Counted from the stretch's first letter, positions 27,017-36,432 are shown. The stretch: 64,000 nt of DNA from JAZNQL01 sp045531205 (GCA_045531205.1 JAZSDN010000042.1:47166-111165), one strand, 5' to 3'. Notes: generated from the sequence alone by a model not told the origin. A program made the numbers and translations.

Positions 27017-30000
27017 TAGTCTCGACCTCCTCTTCACCAGATGTATCTGCTTTACTAGATGCATTTCCTTTACCAAATCTATTATCGCAATAAGCATTAC
27101 CATCTAACCAAAATATTTTCGTCCTTTCGTTTTCAAAAGGAATCGCTGTTCCATCGGCATCGACAGAAACTTCTTTAATTGGGTCTTTTGGACTGTATCT
27201 CCAACTCCAATCGCTTATTTCTTTTACTTGATACTTACCTACAGGCAGATCCTTAATAGTTACACTATCGTTTCCATGGATGACTACTGTAATACTGATA
27301 TTTGTATTGTTTGCATCAATACCTGTAACCTTAAAAATGAAACTTTGATTTTCGTCAATATCGTCAGCTCCCGACTTAGTTATGGTTAGATCAGCTAAAG
27401 CTCGTTTATAATAAAATGTATAAACATTTAGCTCGGCCTTATCACCTTTCTCTATTTTTATATTAATTGAACCTGAATCACGAGAAGAAGTGTAGCCGTT
27501 AATTTGCTTTGCGTTTTTCACAACCTGCGCACCATAACGGGCAATATCTCTTTCAGGTTCTGCAAGCACCTTATCTGTACCTTCCTCAACAAACCTGAAC
27601 TCATACGGATACAGGTTTCTGTTATAATACAGTTTTAGAACCAATCCTTCTGCTGTAACCGTACCAGATACTGTTGAGTTTCCTGTTTCAGGTGTAACAT
27701 CTTTATCATTCGCAGTTGCACGGATAAAATTGAAGCCATCAATCAGTAGGATAGATGCACTAAATTCGCCATTAATTGCAGTGTTTAAACTTGAAGTATT
27801 CTGATACACTGTATATCCTTCACCCTCTATATTTTGAATATAGTGGATTACTTGAACTGGAGCATGTTCAGTATCTTTAATATAATAAAAAGTAATTATG
27901 TTTTCCTGCTCATTGGCAGACAACACCAAGGTTTTCTGATAAGCATCAGGCATATATCCAGATATTATTTCAAAAGTCTCTGTTACAATGGCTTTAGTTG
28001 TCACAGAGTTTTTATCAAATTCGAGCTGTTCACCTGTCGCTTTATCAATATATCGCACTGTATAATTGACTTTATCTTTTGCAACATATACAAATGTAAA
28101 TATGTTTTTCGAAGCATCATCCGCACTCAGTGTAATGGAATGACTGCTTGTTTCGGGAAAATATCCTTCACGATACTCTTCATTAAGGTCATCTCCTGCT
28201 TTTGCAAGAAAAGTTTTTGTTGTTCCTGCCAATGCCTGACCTGTTGTTGAAGGTGCAATATAAATGAGTTTTTCTCCTTCTTCAACAGCATATTTAATTG
28301 TATAATTTACTAATACATTCGATGACCATTTTCCATAAAGTACAAGGTCCTGATTAACAGGCATTGAAAAATCAAAAGCTCTTTCTTTGCCGTCACTTCC
28401 CTCGTAGAACCAACCCACAAATGAATAACTGCCATTTGTAGGAGTTTCTGGTTTTTCTGCAAGGGATCCATGTGAAACTGTTTGAGTTTCACCTATCTGC
28501 TTATTAAGATCGTTAGTTTTGAATATCTTGACAGTATGTGTTTTTGGTGTCCATTTTGCATAGAGTGTTAAATCGTTTGCAGGCATCTTTACAGTCTCAA
28601 AATCAACCTTTGTATCACCGAAGAAGGGAGACTCGTACCAGCCTTCAAATACATATGCATCGGGTTCAAAATTTACAGGATAGTCTGGGTTAAAATTGTA
28701 ACTCTTCAGAGGCGCCTCATACTGCACTCTGCCACCCGCATCAGATACAGTTGTACCATGATTGGAGAAAGTTAAGTTATAAGAAACACGATCATAATAC
28801 AGATAATTCACATGGTCATAGCCATTTCCAGAACCACCAAGTTTTGCGCTGTCTTGATTGTTCTGATAAGTACCAAACGCAGGATCCGCATTGCTCCGAC
28901 TTCTGCTAAATCCGTCTATATTATGGTATTCCTCTTCATAGGTAATATAATTAAAATTATGCTCAACGGACTTCATAAGTTTATATGTTTTACCATTGAA
29001 TGTTCGGGTAGTTAATCCCGACAATTCTTCACCATTGACAATTTCAACATAATAATATATCACACATTTCGTGCCTCGATTTTCACCAGTAAACGTTACA
29101 TCATTGCCCGGCATAACGTCAAGCGTCTGCAATGCATAGCCATATGTATCGCCGTCTTTATCTGTCCATGAATATCCACTATATGAAGTACCATTTTCAC
29201 TCACTATAGGAAAGTAGTGAGAAATTTTTGACTCATATTTACGGTTAACTACCTTAACGATGCTTTTTGAGCTAGCATTTTTACAGCTGTTGTTGTGCGT
29301 ATGTTCAATTTTTTCACAGTCATAACAAACAGTGCTGTGAGTGTGTTCGTATCCATATGTACACTTATTTGTATTTGCTGGAGAGTAAGCACTATGATTG
29401 TGCCTCCTAGCATTACAACATTCATCACAAGAATGTTGGTGTTCAGGCAAAGTACAAACAATCTTGCAGTTGTCATGAGAATGTTCCTCTAAAACGCAAA
29501 GTCCATCAGCTTCAAATATTAAGTTATATTTATTTCTTGTATAATAAACATTCACAACAGTTGAACCATCCCCCTGAACGGTAACATTTTCATCTGCATG
29601 AGAATATGTGAAGTGTTCATCATCTCTTTCAGAAAAATCACGTTCTTTATACTCAACACCATTGACTATCGTCCCGGATTCAGCTGGCACATTTTCTAAC
29701 ACACCAGCCTGAGAATAACCGTCATCATCAGCATTTTCATACCAAAAAACAACATCAAAAGAAGTGTCTCCAACTGTCCACTGTGCCGTAAACCGTTTAT
29801 TTTCTGCAGGCATGGTGTCAGGAATTGGGCCGTCCCAACCTGTGAAAGAATAGCCAGGTCTGTTAGGTGTACCCACACTAATGGGTGTGCCATATCGGGC
29901 ATAAATGGGTTCTACACCATATCCGCCACCCAAATCAAATGACATTAAATAATAATAACGATCATAATATATCTCTACTTCAGTACTTCCGTCTGCAGCA

Positions 30001-31370
30001 ATTTCAAGAGTAGTATCATAGTTATAAGCATAAAATCCTTTGTACTCTTTTTTTAGATTTTCACCAACTGTTGAACCCGTATAACCTTGCATCGTTTCGG
30101 TTTCGTCTAATATGTAATAATCATTTTCTGCATTTTGTTTGTAATGATATACTTTAAATTCAACTTCTGCCGGATAGTATGTAACAGTATAAATTTCATC
30201 TTGTGTAATCGAAGAAATATCAATAGTACAAGAATCCTCTTTGGGAGCAAATCCTTTTACCATAGGGTTTTGTATAGTCTCTTTTACCTCTGATCCTTTT
30301 GGAAATGTTCCGGACCATGACGGAGCTGCGATTTCGCCATTTTGATACACATAATTTATAATGACAGTATAGGTTTCAAGTTCACTTCCAGAATCTCCGT
30401 TTTCATCAGCAAGCATAACGCCATTAACCTCGTCTGCATTTGAAAAAGTGCTTAATTTCATTATACTATATTCTGCATTCGCACCATTTTCAATTGGATT
30501 ATTATCACCATCAAGGCTGTCATTCTCAATCGTTAATTCTGTGACATCTTCGTCATCACTGTGAATCTCATAATCTGTGGGACTTCCATTTTCTTGAGTT
30601 TCGTCTTCATCGAGTTTATCTTCTTCATACGGGATTACAGTTACTTCAATTGGGTCACCCTCAATTACCTTTGAGGATTTTCTTGTTGTAAGTCTTATTT
30701 TGGCTTGAAATTCATCTAGTACAGTAGCGACAACACCATATGATAGTAAAAATTCTGGTTCATCTGCTCCATAAATGTCAATCCAGGTTTCGTCAATGAA
30801 AATCTGCCATTGATAATCCACATCACCAGACAAAGAACTTTCGCCAATGAGCTTTTTCTTCTCATATTGTGGCAACTCTATTTGTTCCCCAACTTCGTTA
30901 CCTTCTTCATCAATAACAGTAATGTTGTCTTTTTCAGTTATCTCTATAATAAGTGAATCGTATGCATCAGCATCTTCGCCTAGGTAATTTTGAAATACCC
31001 AAGGATACTCAATTAATTTCTCCGGCGCCTCACAATCCGGAGCGGCCTCTACTTTATACCAAAGACAAGGTAAATCCCCTTCATTATTAGAAATATGGTA
31101 ATCCGTAATAACAACTTTAAATCCTTCTTCCAAGTCTTCCTCAATAAGTTGATATTCTGTATCCCAAGATAAATTAGAAGGATCATCACTTACGGGGAAA
31201 TAGTCATAGACATCAGTATTGAATGTGGCTATACAACCAATATTCTTTTCATATTCAATTGTTTCTGAATATGCCATAGCAATAAGACTATTAAACAAAC
31301 TTGTAACCAACATCGAAATTACGAGGAATACTGATATTGCCCTATTCTTTATATTGTTTTCTCTAATCAT
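27009..31370 (-). CDS. Giant surface adhesin with InlB B-repeats and MucBP-like domains
   Basis: 1453 residues. Signal peptide 1-34; unknown N-terminal half; InlB B-type repeats ending in YAKW/YGKW patterns (about residues 476-535, 867-940, 943-1020); a Cys/His-rich insert (about 625-700, repeated CxxxEHxH units, possible metal site); MucBP-like modules (about 1023-1323); a SpaA/Cna-type domain near 1325-1405. No LPxTG or membrane anchor at the C-terminus, so attachment may be through the fibre or sortase partner. Overlaps genes on both sides by 8 bases, so strictly co-translated. Confidence 0.85.
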   Translation of the reverse strand: MIRENNIKNRAISVFLVISMLVTSLFNSLIAMAYSETIEYEKNIGCIATFNTDVYDYFPVSDDPSNLSWDTEYQLIEEDLEEGFKVVITDYHISNNEGDLPCLWYKVEAAPDCEAPEKLIEYPWVFQNYLGEDADAYDSLIIEITEKDNITVIDEEGNEVGEQIELPQYEKKKLIGESSLSGDVDYQWQIFIDETWIDIYGADEPEFLLSYGVVATVLDEFQAKIRLTTRKSSKVIEGDPIEVTVIPYEEDKLDEDETQENGSPTDYEIHSDDEDVTELTIENDSLDGDNNPIENGANAEYSIMKLSTFSNADEVNGVMLADENGDSGSELETYTVIINYVYQNGEIAAPSWSGTFPKGSEVKETIQNPMVKGFAPKEDSCTIDISSITQDEIYTVTYYPAEVEFKVYHYKQNAENDYYILDETETMQGYTGSTVGENLKKEYKGFYAYNYDTTLEIAADGSTEVEIYYDRYYYLMSFDLGGGYGVEPIYARYGTPISVGTPNRPGYSFTGWDGPIPDTMPAENKRFTAQWTVGDTSFDVVFWYENADDDGYSQAGVLENVPAESGTIVNGVEYKERDFSERDDEHFTYSHADENVTVQGDGSTVVNVYYTRNKYNLIFEADGLCVLEEHSHDNCKIVCTLPEHQHSCDECCNARRHNHSAYSPANTNKCTYGYEHTHSTVCYDCEKIEHTHNNSCKNASSKSIVKVVNRKYESKISHYFPIVSENGTSYSGYSWTDKDGDTYGYALQTLDVMPGNDVTFTGENRGTKCVIYYYVEIVNGEELSGLTTRTFNGKTYKLMKSVEHNFNYITYEEEYHNIDGFSRSRSNADPAFGTYQNNQDSAKLGGSGNGYDHVNYLYYDRVSYNLTFSNHGTTVSDAGGRVQYEAPLKSYNFNPDYPVNFEPDAYVFEGWYESPFFGDTKVDFETVKMPANDLTLYAKWTPKTHTVKIFKTNDLNKQIGETQTVSHGSLAEKPETPTNGSYSFVGWFYEGSDGKERAFDFSMPVNQDLVLYGKWSSNVLVNYTIKYAVEEGEKLIYIAPSTTGQALAGTTKTFLAKAGDDLNEEYREGYFPETSSHSITLSADDASKNIFTFVYVAKDKVNYTVRYIDKATGEQLEFDKNSVTTKAIVTETFEIISGYMPDAYQKTLVLSANEQENIITFYYIKDTEHAPVQVIHYIQNIEGEGYTVYQNTSSLNTAINGEFSASILLIDGFNFIRATANDKDVTPETGNSTVSGTVTAEGLVLKLYYNRNLYPYEFRFVEEGTDKVLAEPERDIARYGAQVVKNAKQINGYTSSRDSGSINIKIEKGDKAELNVYTFYYKRALADLTITKSGADDIDENQSFIFKVTGIDANNTNISITVVIHGNDSVTIKDLPVGKYQVKEISDWSWRYSPKDPIKEVSVDADGTAIPFENERTKIFWLDGNAYCDNRFGKGNASSKADTSGEEEVETNE

Positions 31371-31983
31371 TTACCAAATTCTCTCCTTCCGAATTGCTTG
31401 GCCAACCCTTGATATCTTTAACACTTCCACCTTCGGGAATAGGATTGTTTGCTGTTTGCACCGCCTGTGCGTTGATAATTATTTTAGCTGTACAATTTTG
31501 ATATTCATTTCCCATATTGGGGTTGAATTTCACTTCTTTAAAAAGTTCCTCTGTTAGCTGTTCAGGTTCAACGGCTGTTTTATAATAATAATATCCGTCA
31601 CCGCCATCTATCCATCCATCAAGGACAGAGTATTCAATGACTTTTTTGTTATCTCCTATTGTCAGGGGAAGAGATTCACCAGCAGGATTTGTAATAGTGG
31701 ATTCTACATTAATCCGTATCCAAGCCTCATTGCTTCCTGCGTTTTTTACTTGTACAATTTTAGAGACTGTTTTCCCGGGCATTACACCTTTAATTCCTTC
31801 TTTTGGAAAATCAACTAAAACATCATTACTCCCCTGTGTTTTTTCTATTACTTCAATATTAACACCTCCGGAGGTTATTATATTGTGTGCCACCTCTTCG
31901 TCAGTAAAATATGCTAGCGTACCTGATATTGCAACAGATAAACATATACCAACAATAGCATACAGAAATATTCTTTTCTTCAT
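31363..31983 (-). CDS. TasA/CalY-like SipW-dependent secreted protein 4
   Basis: 206 residues from MKKRIFLYAI; GGAAGGAG before ATG 31983 decides the start. Signal part ends SGTLAYFTDEE, the classic SipW/TasA pattern. VMPGKTVSKIVQVKNAGSNEAWIRI is the usual TasA-like strand. Follows an intergenic region with overlapping hairpins and overlaps the adhesin gene by 8 bases. Confidence 0.85.
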   Translation of the reverse strand: MKKRIFLYAIVGICLSVAISGTLAYFTDEEVAHNIITSGGVNIEVIEKTQGSNDVLVDFPKEGIKGVMPGKTVSKIVQVKNAGSNEAWIRINVESTITNPAGESLPLTIGDNKKVIEYSVLDGWIDGGDGYYYYKTAVEPEQLTEELFKEVKFNPNMGNEYQNCTAKIIINAQAVQTANNPIPEGGSVKDIKGWPSNSEGENLVND

Positions 31984-32031
31984 ATTGTCGCTCCTTCCAA
32001 TGACATTCTGCATATTATTAATTTGTTAGTT

Positions 32032-32101
32032 GCAGTTCACATAAGAACATTTGAACCGAAGCTCAAATGCTCTTATGTGAACTGCTCCAAAACGGAGCAG
32101 T
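32032..32101 (-). promoter_or_regulatory. Two mutually exclusive hairpins between fibre genes
   Basis: A 23-bp inverted repeat with one mismatch (32032-32054 with 32063-32085) shares bases 32081-32085 with a second perfect 8-bp hairpin (32081-32088 with 32094-32101). Only one can form fully at a time. No T-run follows, so it is not a simple terminator; it may set the ratio between fibre genes by mRNA processing or partial read-through. Confidence 0.55.
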
Positions 32102-32148
32102 CCTGAACAAGACACTTTAGTTTGTAAGTTAATGTACGAATTTGTTTT

Positions 32149-32886
32149 TTATTGAGCAGGAACAACTGCTGTCCATTCCACATCATATGTACCGGGAACA
32201 CCAAACTGGGTATTCAAAGCTTCATAAGCTTCTTCAAATCCTGCTTTCTGGCCACCTTCCGCAGCAACAAGAATCTTTGGTGTTTCACCAAGAACATTGA
32301 TAATTTCTGTCATCTGCTCATTGGTAACTTCCTTATCAAGATATACCTTGTTGATTGCAGTTGTAGCTGTAGTAACTTCGCTACCTAAAATACTTTCGTA
32401 TGTGGCAACATAAACATTGTATAAGATTCCATCAATCTCCTGCTGATACATATTCCATGCACCACCATTTTCAGGATAACCAGGACCGTATGATGAATTG
32501 CCGTCTACATTTGTTTTGTGCCAATTCCACTGACCGTCTGCCAATGATTCTTTATTAAAGTTCCAATGAAGTGTGTTGTTGTATGCTGCAAACTGTGGTT
32601 GATCTTCACTACCGCTATCAAGCATTGAAGGAATAGCGATATGAACACGAACATATGCATCTTCTGAACCTGTATTTTTTACTGTAACTTCTTTTTTGAT
32701 GTCAATACCAGGCATAAGTTTAGCATTTTCTGAATCGAATTCTTCTATCAGATCAATTTTTACATCTCCAGTTGTAAATACATTAGTTGCTGTCTCTGTA
32801 TCTGTGAAGTAAGCCAATGTGCCACCGATGATTGCAACAGCAGCCAATGAAATTACTACACAAAGGGCTAAAATTTTCTTTTTCAT
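32149..32886 (-). CDS. TasA/CalY-like SipW-dependent secreted protein 3
   Basis: 245 residues. Signal MKKKILALCVV...GGTLAYFTDTET and LMPGIDIKKEVTVKNTGSEDAYVRV are the closest match in this locus to TasA/camelysin (PF12389-type). Likely the major fibre subunit, judged by its family fit and by the hairpin structure that follows, but that is inference. Confidence 0.88.
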   Translation of the reverse strand: MKKKILALCVVISLAAVAIIGGTLAYFTDTETATNVFTTGDVKIDLIEEFDSENAKLMPGIDIKKEVTVKNTGSEDAYVRVHIAIPSMLDSGSEDQPQFAAYNNTLHWNFNKESLADGQWNWHKTNVDGNSSYGPGYPENGGAWNMYQQEIDGILYNVYVATYESILGSEVTTATTAINKVYLDKEVTNEQMTEIINVLGETPKILVAAEGGQKAGFEEAYEALNTQFGVPGTYDVEWTAVVPAQ

Positions 32887-32939
32887 GACTATAATCCTTT
32901 CGTCAAATTTTCTTTTACACTCACCAAGGAATACTTAGA

Positions 32940-33566
32940 TTAGTTTGCATTGTTTGCAATCCCTTGCGCTTTTGCCCATGCTTCTGCAGGTGTAAATGGT
33001 GTGTTATTTGTTTTATTGAGTTGCACTGCATAGGCTGTGAATGTGAGCGTAGGCTGGTTTTCACCATTGATTGCATTCATCTGTGCTTTTGTAACTTCAG
33101 GTCTTACAAGAACTTGGTTGTCTTCCCAAGTGAAATTCCCATCCTCACTACTTGTGTACTCGCCTGATGCTAAAAGTGAAAATTCCCTTGTTGTATCTTC
33201 TGCCTTAACTGTTCTGTAGTAAACACCATCTTCAAGTTTAGTCCAATCTGCAACTATTTTATAATCCGCCAAATATGTATCGTAGTTTATTGACTTGTCA
33301 ATCTTTACAAACAGATAACAGTCTTCACTACCCTTTGCAACAGAAACTTTAGGATCCTTGTCAATAGTATGACCGGGAATCATCTTATAATCTTCTGTCG
33401 TCTCGTTTAAGGTAATTTCGATGTCGCTGTCGGTAAACACATTTGATACGGGCTTAGTATCATCAATTAACCACGCCATTGTACCACCGATTGTACCGCC
33501 TAAAATAAGTACCGCCGCCAGAATAACTGCAAAAGCCTTATAGCTAATTCCAACATTCTTCTTCAT
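32940..33566 (-). CDS. TasA/CalY-like SipW-dependent secreted protein 2
   Basis: 208 residues. N-terminal hydrophobic segment ending GGTMAWLIDDTK, then VFTDSDIEITLNET and MIPGHTIDKDPKVSV. AAAGGAGG before the ATG. Paralogue of the neighbours, with different C-terminal half (IPGHT and FTPAEAWAKAQ), closest to protein 1. Confidence 0.83.
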   Translation of the reverse strand: MKKNVGISYKAFAVILAAVLILGGTIGGTMAWLIDDTKPVSNVFTDSDIEITLNETTEDYKMIPGHTIDKDPKVSVAKGSEDCYLFVKIDKSINYDTYLADYKIVADWTKLEDGVYYRTVKAEDTTREFSLLASGEYTSSEDGNFTWEDNQVLVRPEVTKAQMNAINGENQPTLTFTAYAVQLNKTNNTPFTPAEAWAKAQGIANNAN

Positions 33567-33642
33567 GTCATTTCCCTCCTTTCCTGTTGATATTTATTTC
33601 ATTAGAACGAAATTGTGTTTCATCCTTAGAAAACATATTTAA

Positions 33643-34284
33643 TTATTTTTTAAATGCTGCCCATGCTTCGTCTGCATTAGCAAATCCATCTGCCTGAATT
33701 GCGTGTGCTTCGACCTCAATTTTAAGCTCTGAAATTGTTGCAAGCTGTTCTTTAGTAATATCACCAGGAACCTTGATCGTTTCAAACAAGTCATCAAGCA
33801 CAACATCTCCGTCTGGTGCTGCAACAGTCTCTTTGTAACGGAACTCATAAGAACGAGTGTCATCTGCATTTTCTGTCTCGCCATAAAGAGTCCATTCTGC
33901 ACTTACACCGCCAAAGAAATCACTAAGAGGTAAGCCATTTGGTGCAAAAATAGCATCAAGATCTTTTTGCTCGTTGATAGTAACAATCATTCTTACATAT
34001 GATTTTTCGCTATCTTCTAAAACTGTCACTGTGGGATCTTTAAAGTATGTGTGTCCCGGAATCAAGTGGTATTCATTTTCTGCAACACGATTTCCATGAT
34101 CTGTTGCATATGTACCATCAAGATTCACTTTGGCTTCGTCAAGTTCAATATTGACTTTACCAACTGTGAATGTGTTTGTTACTGTATCGCTTGATGTGAG
34201 ATATGCCATAGTGCCAAGAACAGAAGCGACTACGAGCAATACCGCACAAAAAGTGAATAGTAACGCTTTCTTTGTTGTTTTCAT
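33643..34284 (-). CDS. TasA/CalY-like SipW-dependent secreted protein 1
   Basis: 213 residues. Signal ending LGTMAYLTSSDT, then TNTFTVGKVNIELDEA and LIPGHTYFKDPTVTV. Ends GFANADEAWAAFKK, a C-terminus seen in many clostridial members. AAGGAGG precedes the ATG. First secreted gene after the SipW-type peptidase. Confidence 0.85.
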   Translation of the reverse strand: MKTTKKALLFTFCAVLLVVASVLGTMAYLTSSDTVTNTFTVGKVNIELDEAKVNLDGTYATDHGNRVAENEYHLIPGHTYFKDPTVTVLEDSEKSYVRMIVTINEQKDLDAIFAPNGLPLSDFFGGVSAEWTLYGETENADDTRSYEFRYKETVAAPDGDVVLDDLFETIKVPGDITKEQLATISELKIEVEAHAIQADGFANADEAWAAFKK

Positions 34285-34333
34285 ACGAAAACCTCCTTAA
34301 AAATAATTTATAGGGAGCCTTGCGGCATTGCCC

Positions 34334-34909
34334 TCATTTTGATGAGACTTCTGTCTCATTATCTAAGTCGGAAGCGGCATCATTTTCTTTTTCTTTTTCA
34401 CTTTTGCTGTCAAATAATAAATCAGGAATAAAAAGCAAAAGAAGCAACACCGCTCCGACAGAGATAGCAATATAGGTTCCGGGTGGATTTTGGATAAAAT
34501 CTGCAAAATATCCGAGGTATGGAATTGAGAATATTGGCGAACCAATAACATTCTTATAATGAACAAGGCCTCCATCCACCGAATCGTTTGCATCACCTTT
34601 GGTTTTATATCTAATTACTGTTGATTCTTCACTGTCTGGAACCACTTCAACAATACGATGCGTAGCAACCGTATCTTCATCAAGCATAAAGGTTATAGGA
34701 TCTCCTGCCTGCAGTTTGGATGTGTCAACCTTTTTTACATATATTAGTGATCCAACATGATATGTGGGTTCCATCGAACCGGATAATACTGTAAACACCT
34801 GTAAACCAACAAATCTTACTCCAACAAGCAGAATTGATATAATAACAGCTATTGTTACGATAACAGTTGTAGCTGCATTCCATATTTTTTTAATCTTTTG
34901 TTCCATCAT
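34334..34909 (-). CDS. sipW: Signal peptidase I, SipW type
   Basis: 191 residues. N-terminal membrane helix, then the catalytic Ser in VLSGSMEPTYHVGSLIYV and His in DTVATHRIVEVV: a Ser-His, ER-type signal peptidase rather than Ser-Lys. C-terminal membrane helix and an acidic tail. SipW is needed to process TasA-like proteins; five of them follow in the same operon. Overlaps the preceding gene by 4 bases. Confidence 0.93.
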   Translation of the reverse strand: MMEQKIKKIWNAATTVIVTIAVIISILLVGVRFVGLQVFTVLSGSMEPTYHVGSLIYVKKVDTSKLQAGDPITFMLDEDTVATHRIVEVVPDSEESTVIRYKTKGDANDSVDGGLVHYKNVIGSPIFSIPYLGYFADFIQNPPGTYIAISVGAVLLLLLFIPDLLFDSKSEKEKENDAASDLDNETEVSSK

Positions 34910-35148
34910 ATAACCTCATTTTTAACTCTTTCATAATTCGAAAAGAATTTTGCAGCTTCTTCCAAAGTTTCAAAATTCACTGTCTTTTGGTATAGATATT
35001 CTGCCATATCATTTAATTCTGATAATGAATAATCAGCGACATCAATCTTTCTCATTATTGTTTTTGCCAATTCATTCTCTGTTCCAAAACGCAAATCTGA
35101 TATGTATTGACATCCAATTCTGGTTTTGAGTTCTTCAAATAAATCCAT
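34906..35148 (-). CDS. Small soluble protein of the fibre operon, unknown
   Basis: 80 residues, predicted mostly helical (LFEELKTRIGCQYISDL...). GGAGGCAAAT before the ATG, the same leader as in the preceding small gene. I recognise no family. Its ATGA overlap with sipW suggests a linked function. Confidence 0.6.
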   Translation of the reverse strand: MDLFEELKTRIGCQYISDLRFGTENELAKTIMRKIDVADYSLSELNDMAEYLYQKTVNFETLEEAAKFFSNYERVKNEVI

Positions 35149-35177
35149 ATTTGCCTCCGTCTTTCTAATTAAAGAAA

Positions 35178-35417
35178 TTATCTTCTGTAAATTTTTAATA
35201 TGATTCTACCGATAATTGGAATATGACTAATATAAAATTCTCTTAGTATGTGTTTCCAATACTCTCGCTCTTCGCCATCGCTTCTTTGAATCTCCATTTT
35301 TATGTAGCTTCGTTCATCCTGATATGGAATCCAAACATTAACTATGAAAGCCAAAACGATTAATGTGCCAAATAAAAGTAAAAATATTAATAATAAAAAA
35401 TCGTATGTCTCATCCAT
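35178..35417 (-). CDS. Small membrane protein of the fibre operon
   Basis: 79 residues from MDETYDFLLLIFLLLFG, set by GGAGG 5 bases before this ATG. One membrane segment (about 6-28) and a basic cytoplasmic tail. Function unknown. Confidence 0.6.
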   Translation of the reverse strand: MDETYDFLLLIFLLLFGTLIVLAFIVNVWIPYQDERSYIKMEIQRSDGEEREYWKHILREFYISHIPIIGRIILKIYRR

Positions 35418-35479
35418 ATTTGCCTCCGGTGCCATATCATTAGAATGTGCTTTTTATTTATGAGTGATGTTCATTCTGT

Positions 35480-36037
35480 TTATTTTTGTAGTTTATTTAC
35501 TGTTCTTTCATACAGATTTTCAAGTAACATTTGAGTTTTTTCCCTATCATCCCATATAGCGTAATCAACAACAAACGAAATAATAGAATAAATAAATGTT
35601 TCTGCATCCGCATACGAACAACCGAACAGCGAAACAAGTTCATTTGCGTATTTGTCATAAAAGAACCTAAAGTCCTTTGCCTTATCTCTCATTCTTTCGC
35701 CAAACACAGGACTTGTTGTTAATTGAATGGCTGTCCTCAGCTCATACTTGTATTTTTCCACTTCATCGAGTACGGTGTCAAAATAATGACGAATGTTGGC
35801 CCTGTTGTCCAAGGTATAACCAATCAGTGCATCAACCACCTTTGACAGTCCATATTTTCCTGCACTTATCCAAATGTCGTCTTTATTCTCAAACCAATGA
35901 TAGAGACTGCTTTGAGCAAGTTTTGTTTCCCTGCATAATTCTCCAATTGAAGCATGTGCCAACCCGGTTGTAAGCAAGTACTGCCATGTGGTTTTTATGA
36001 TTTCCTTTTTTCTGTCGGACAGATTATAAGTATCCAT
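35480..36037 (-). CDS. TetR-family regulator of the fibre operon
   Basis: 185 residues from MDTYNLSDRKKEIIK; an upstream in-frame ATG at 36127 would add 30 residues and starts inside a palindromic repeat, so the shorter form is preferred, though not certain. HTH: ASIGELCRETKLAQSSLYHWFENKDDIW, read as two parts near residues 25-52. First gene after the promoter at 36.2 kb and likely controls the operon and itself. Confidence 0.85.
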   Translation of the reverse strand: MDTYNLSDRKKEIIKTTWQYLLTTGLAHASIGELCRETKLAQSSLYHWFENKDDIWISAGKYGLSKVVDALIGYTLDNRANIRHYFDTVLDEVEKYKYELRTAIQLTTSPVFGERMRDKAKDFRFFYDKYANELVSLFGCSYADAETFIYSIISFVVDYAIWDDREKTQMLLENLYERTVNKLQK

Positions 36038-36164
36038 TTCTTCCTGCCCTTTCTTGAAATTCTTGTCCCATATTTCGACAAAGTACTGTTCATTACAAAA
36101 GATGTTAAAAAAATCACCTTGCAACATAATTGAAATTATGTGGGGAAAGACATCGCAGGTACAT

Positions 36165-36209
36165 ACTAAAAGCTTAGTAATTATAACACTTTTAGGAGGC
36201 GTTTGTCAA
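36165..36209 (-). promoter_or_regulatory. Promoter of the TetR-SipW-TasA operon with candidate operator
   Basis: Minus strand: TTGACA at 36209-36204, 18-base spacer, TATAAT at 36185-36180. ACTAA-AAGC-TTAGT lies at 36165-36178, at the expected start of transcription, a plausible TetR site. The promoter sits between the paired repeats. Confidence 0.78.
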
Positions 36210-36261
36210 TGGTTTGCAACTATTTTATAAAAATTCGTTATAATATTGAAAAACAGACATA

Positions 36262-36303
36262 ACAAAAAAGACCGGTTATACAAATTTTACAATGCCCGGT
36301 CTT
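36262..36303 (-). terminator. Terminator of the recombinase gene
   Basis: AAGACCGG/CCGGTCTT stem (36268-36275, 36296-36303) with a 20-base loop, followed on the minus strand by six T. It separates recombinase transcription from the fibre promoter. Confidence 0.7.
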
Positions 36304-36432
36304 AATGTTGTGTTTTATTTTAAATAAAAGTAGATTAATTAATATCTTTTCTTCTTTTTTGAATGACTCTTATTTAAAAACACTTATCACCTTGCAACAT
36401 AATTTCAATTATGTGGTTTTTTTATTTATGTT

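Larger units (their letters stand above)
36113..36416. repeat. Paired 31-bp repeats with inverted palindromic cores around the fibre promoter
   Basis: Copies at 36113-36143 and 36386-36416. Both read ATCACCTTGCAACATAATT, then two bases, then AATTATGTGG; the two central bases are GA in copy 1 and TC in copy 2. The inner 18 bases (36124-36141 and 36397-36414) are therefore exact reverse complements of each other. The 273-bp interval holds the operon promoter. A tyrosine recombinase gene ends 17 bases beyond copy 2. Confidence 0.8.

Noticed and set aside
27834..29492. Plus-strand frames opposite the giant adhesin
   Set aside because: They mirror the coding strand of a continuous 1453-codon gene and have no ribosome sites.
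32032..32101. Plain rho-independent terminator
   Set aside because: No T-run on either strand after the stems, and the operon appears to continue.
36037..36127. TetR start at 36127
   Set aside because: The extra 30 residues start inside a palindromic repeat and do not look like TetR; ATG 36037 gives a normal length, though its ribosome site is modest.
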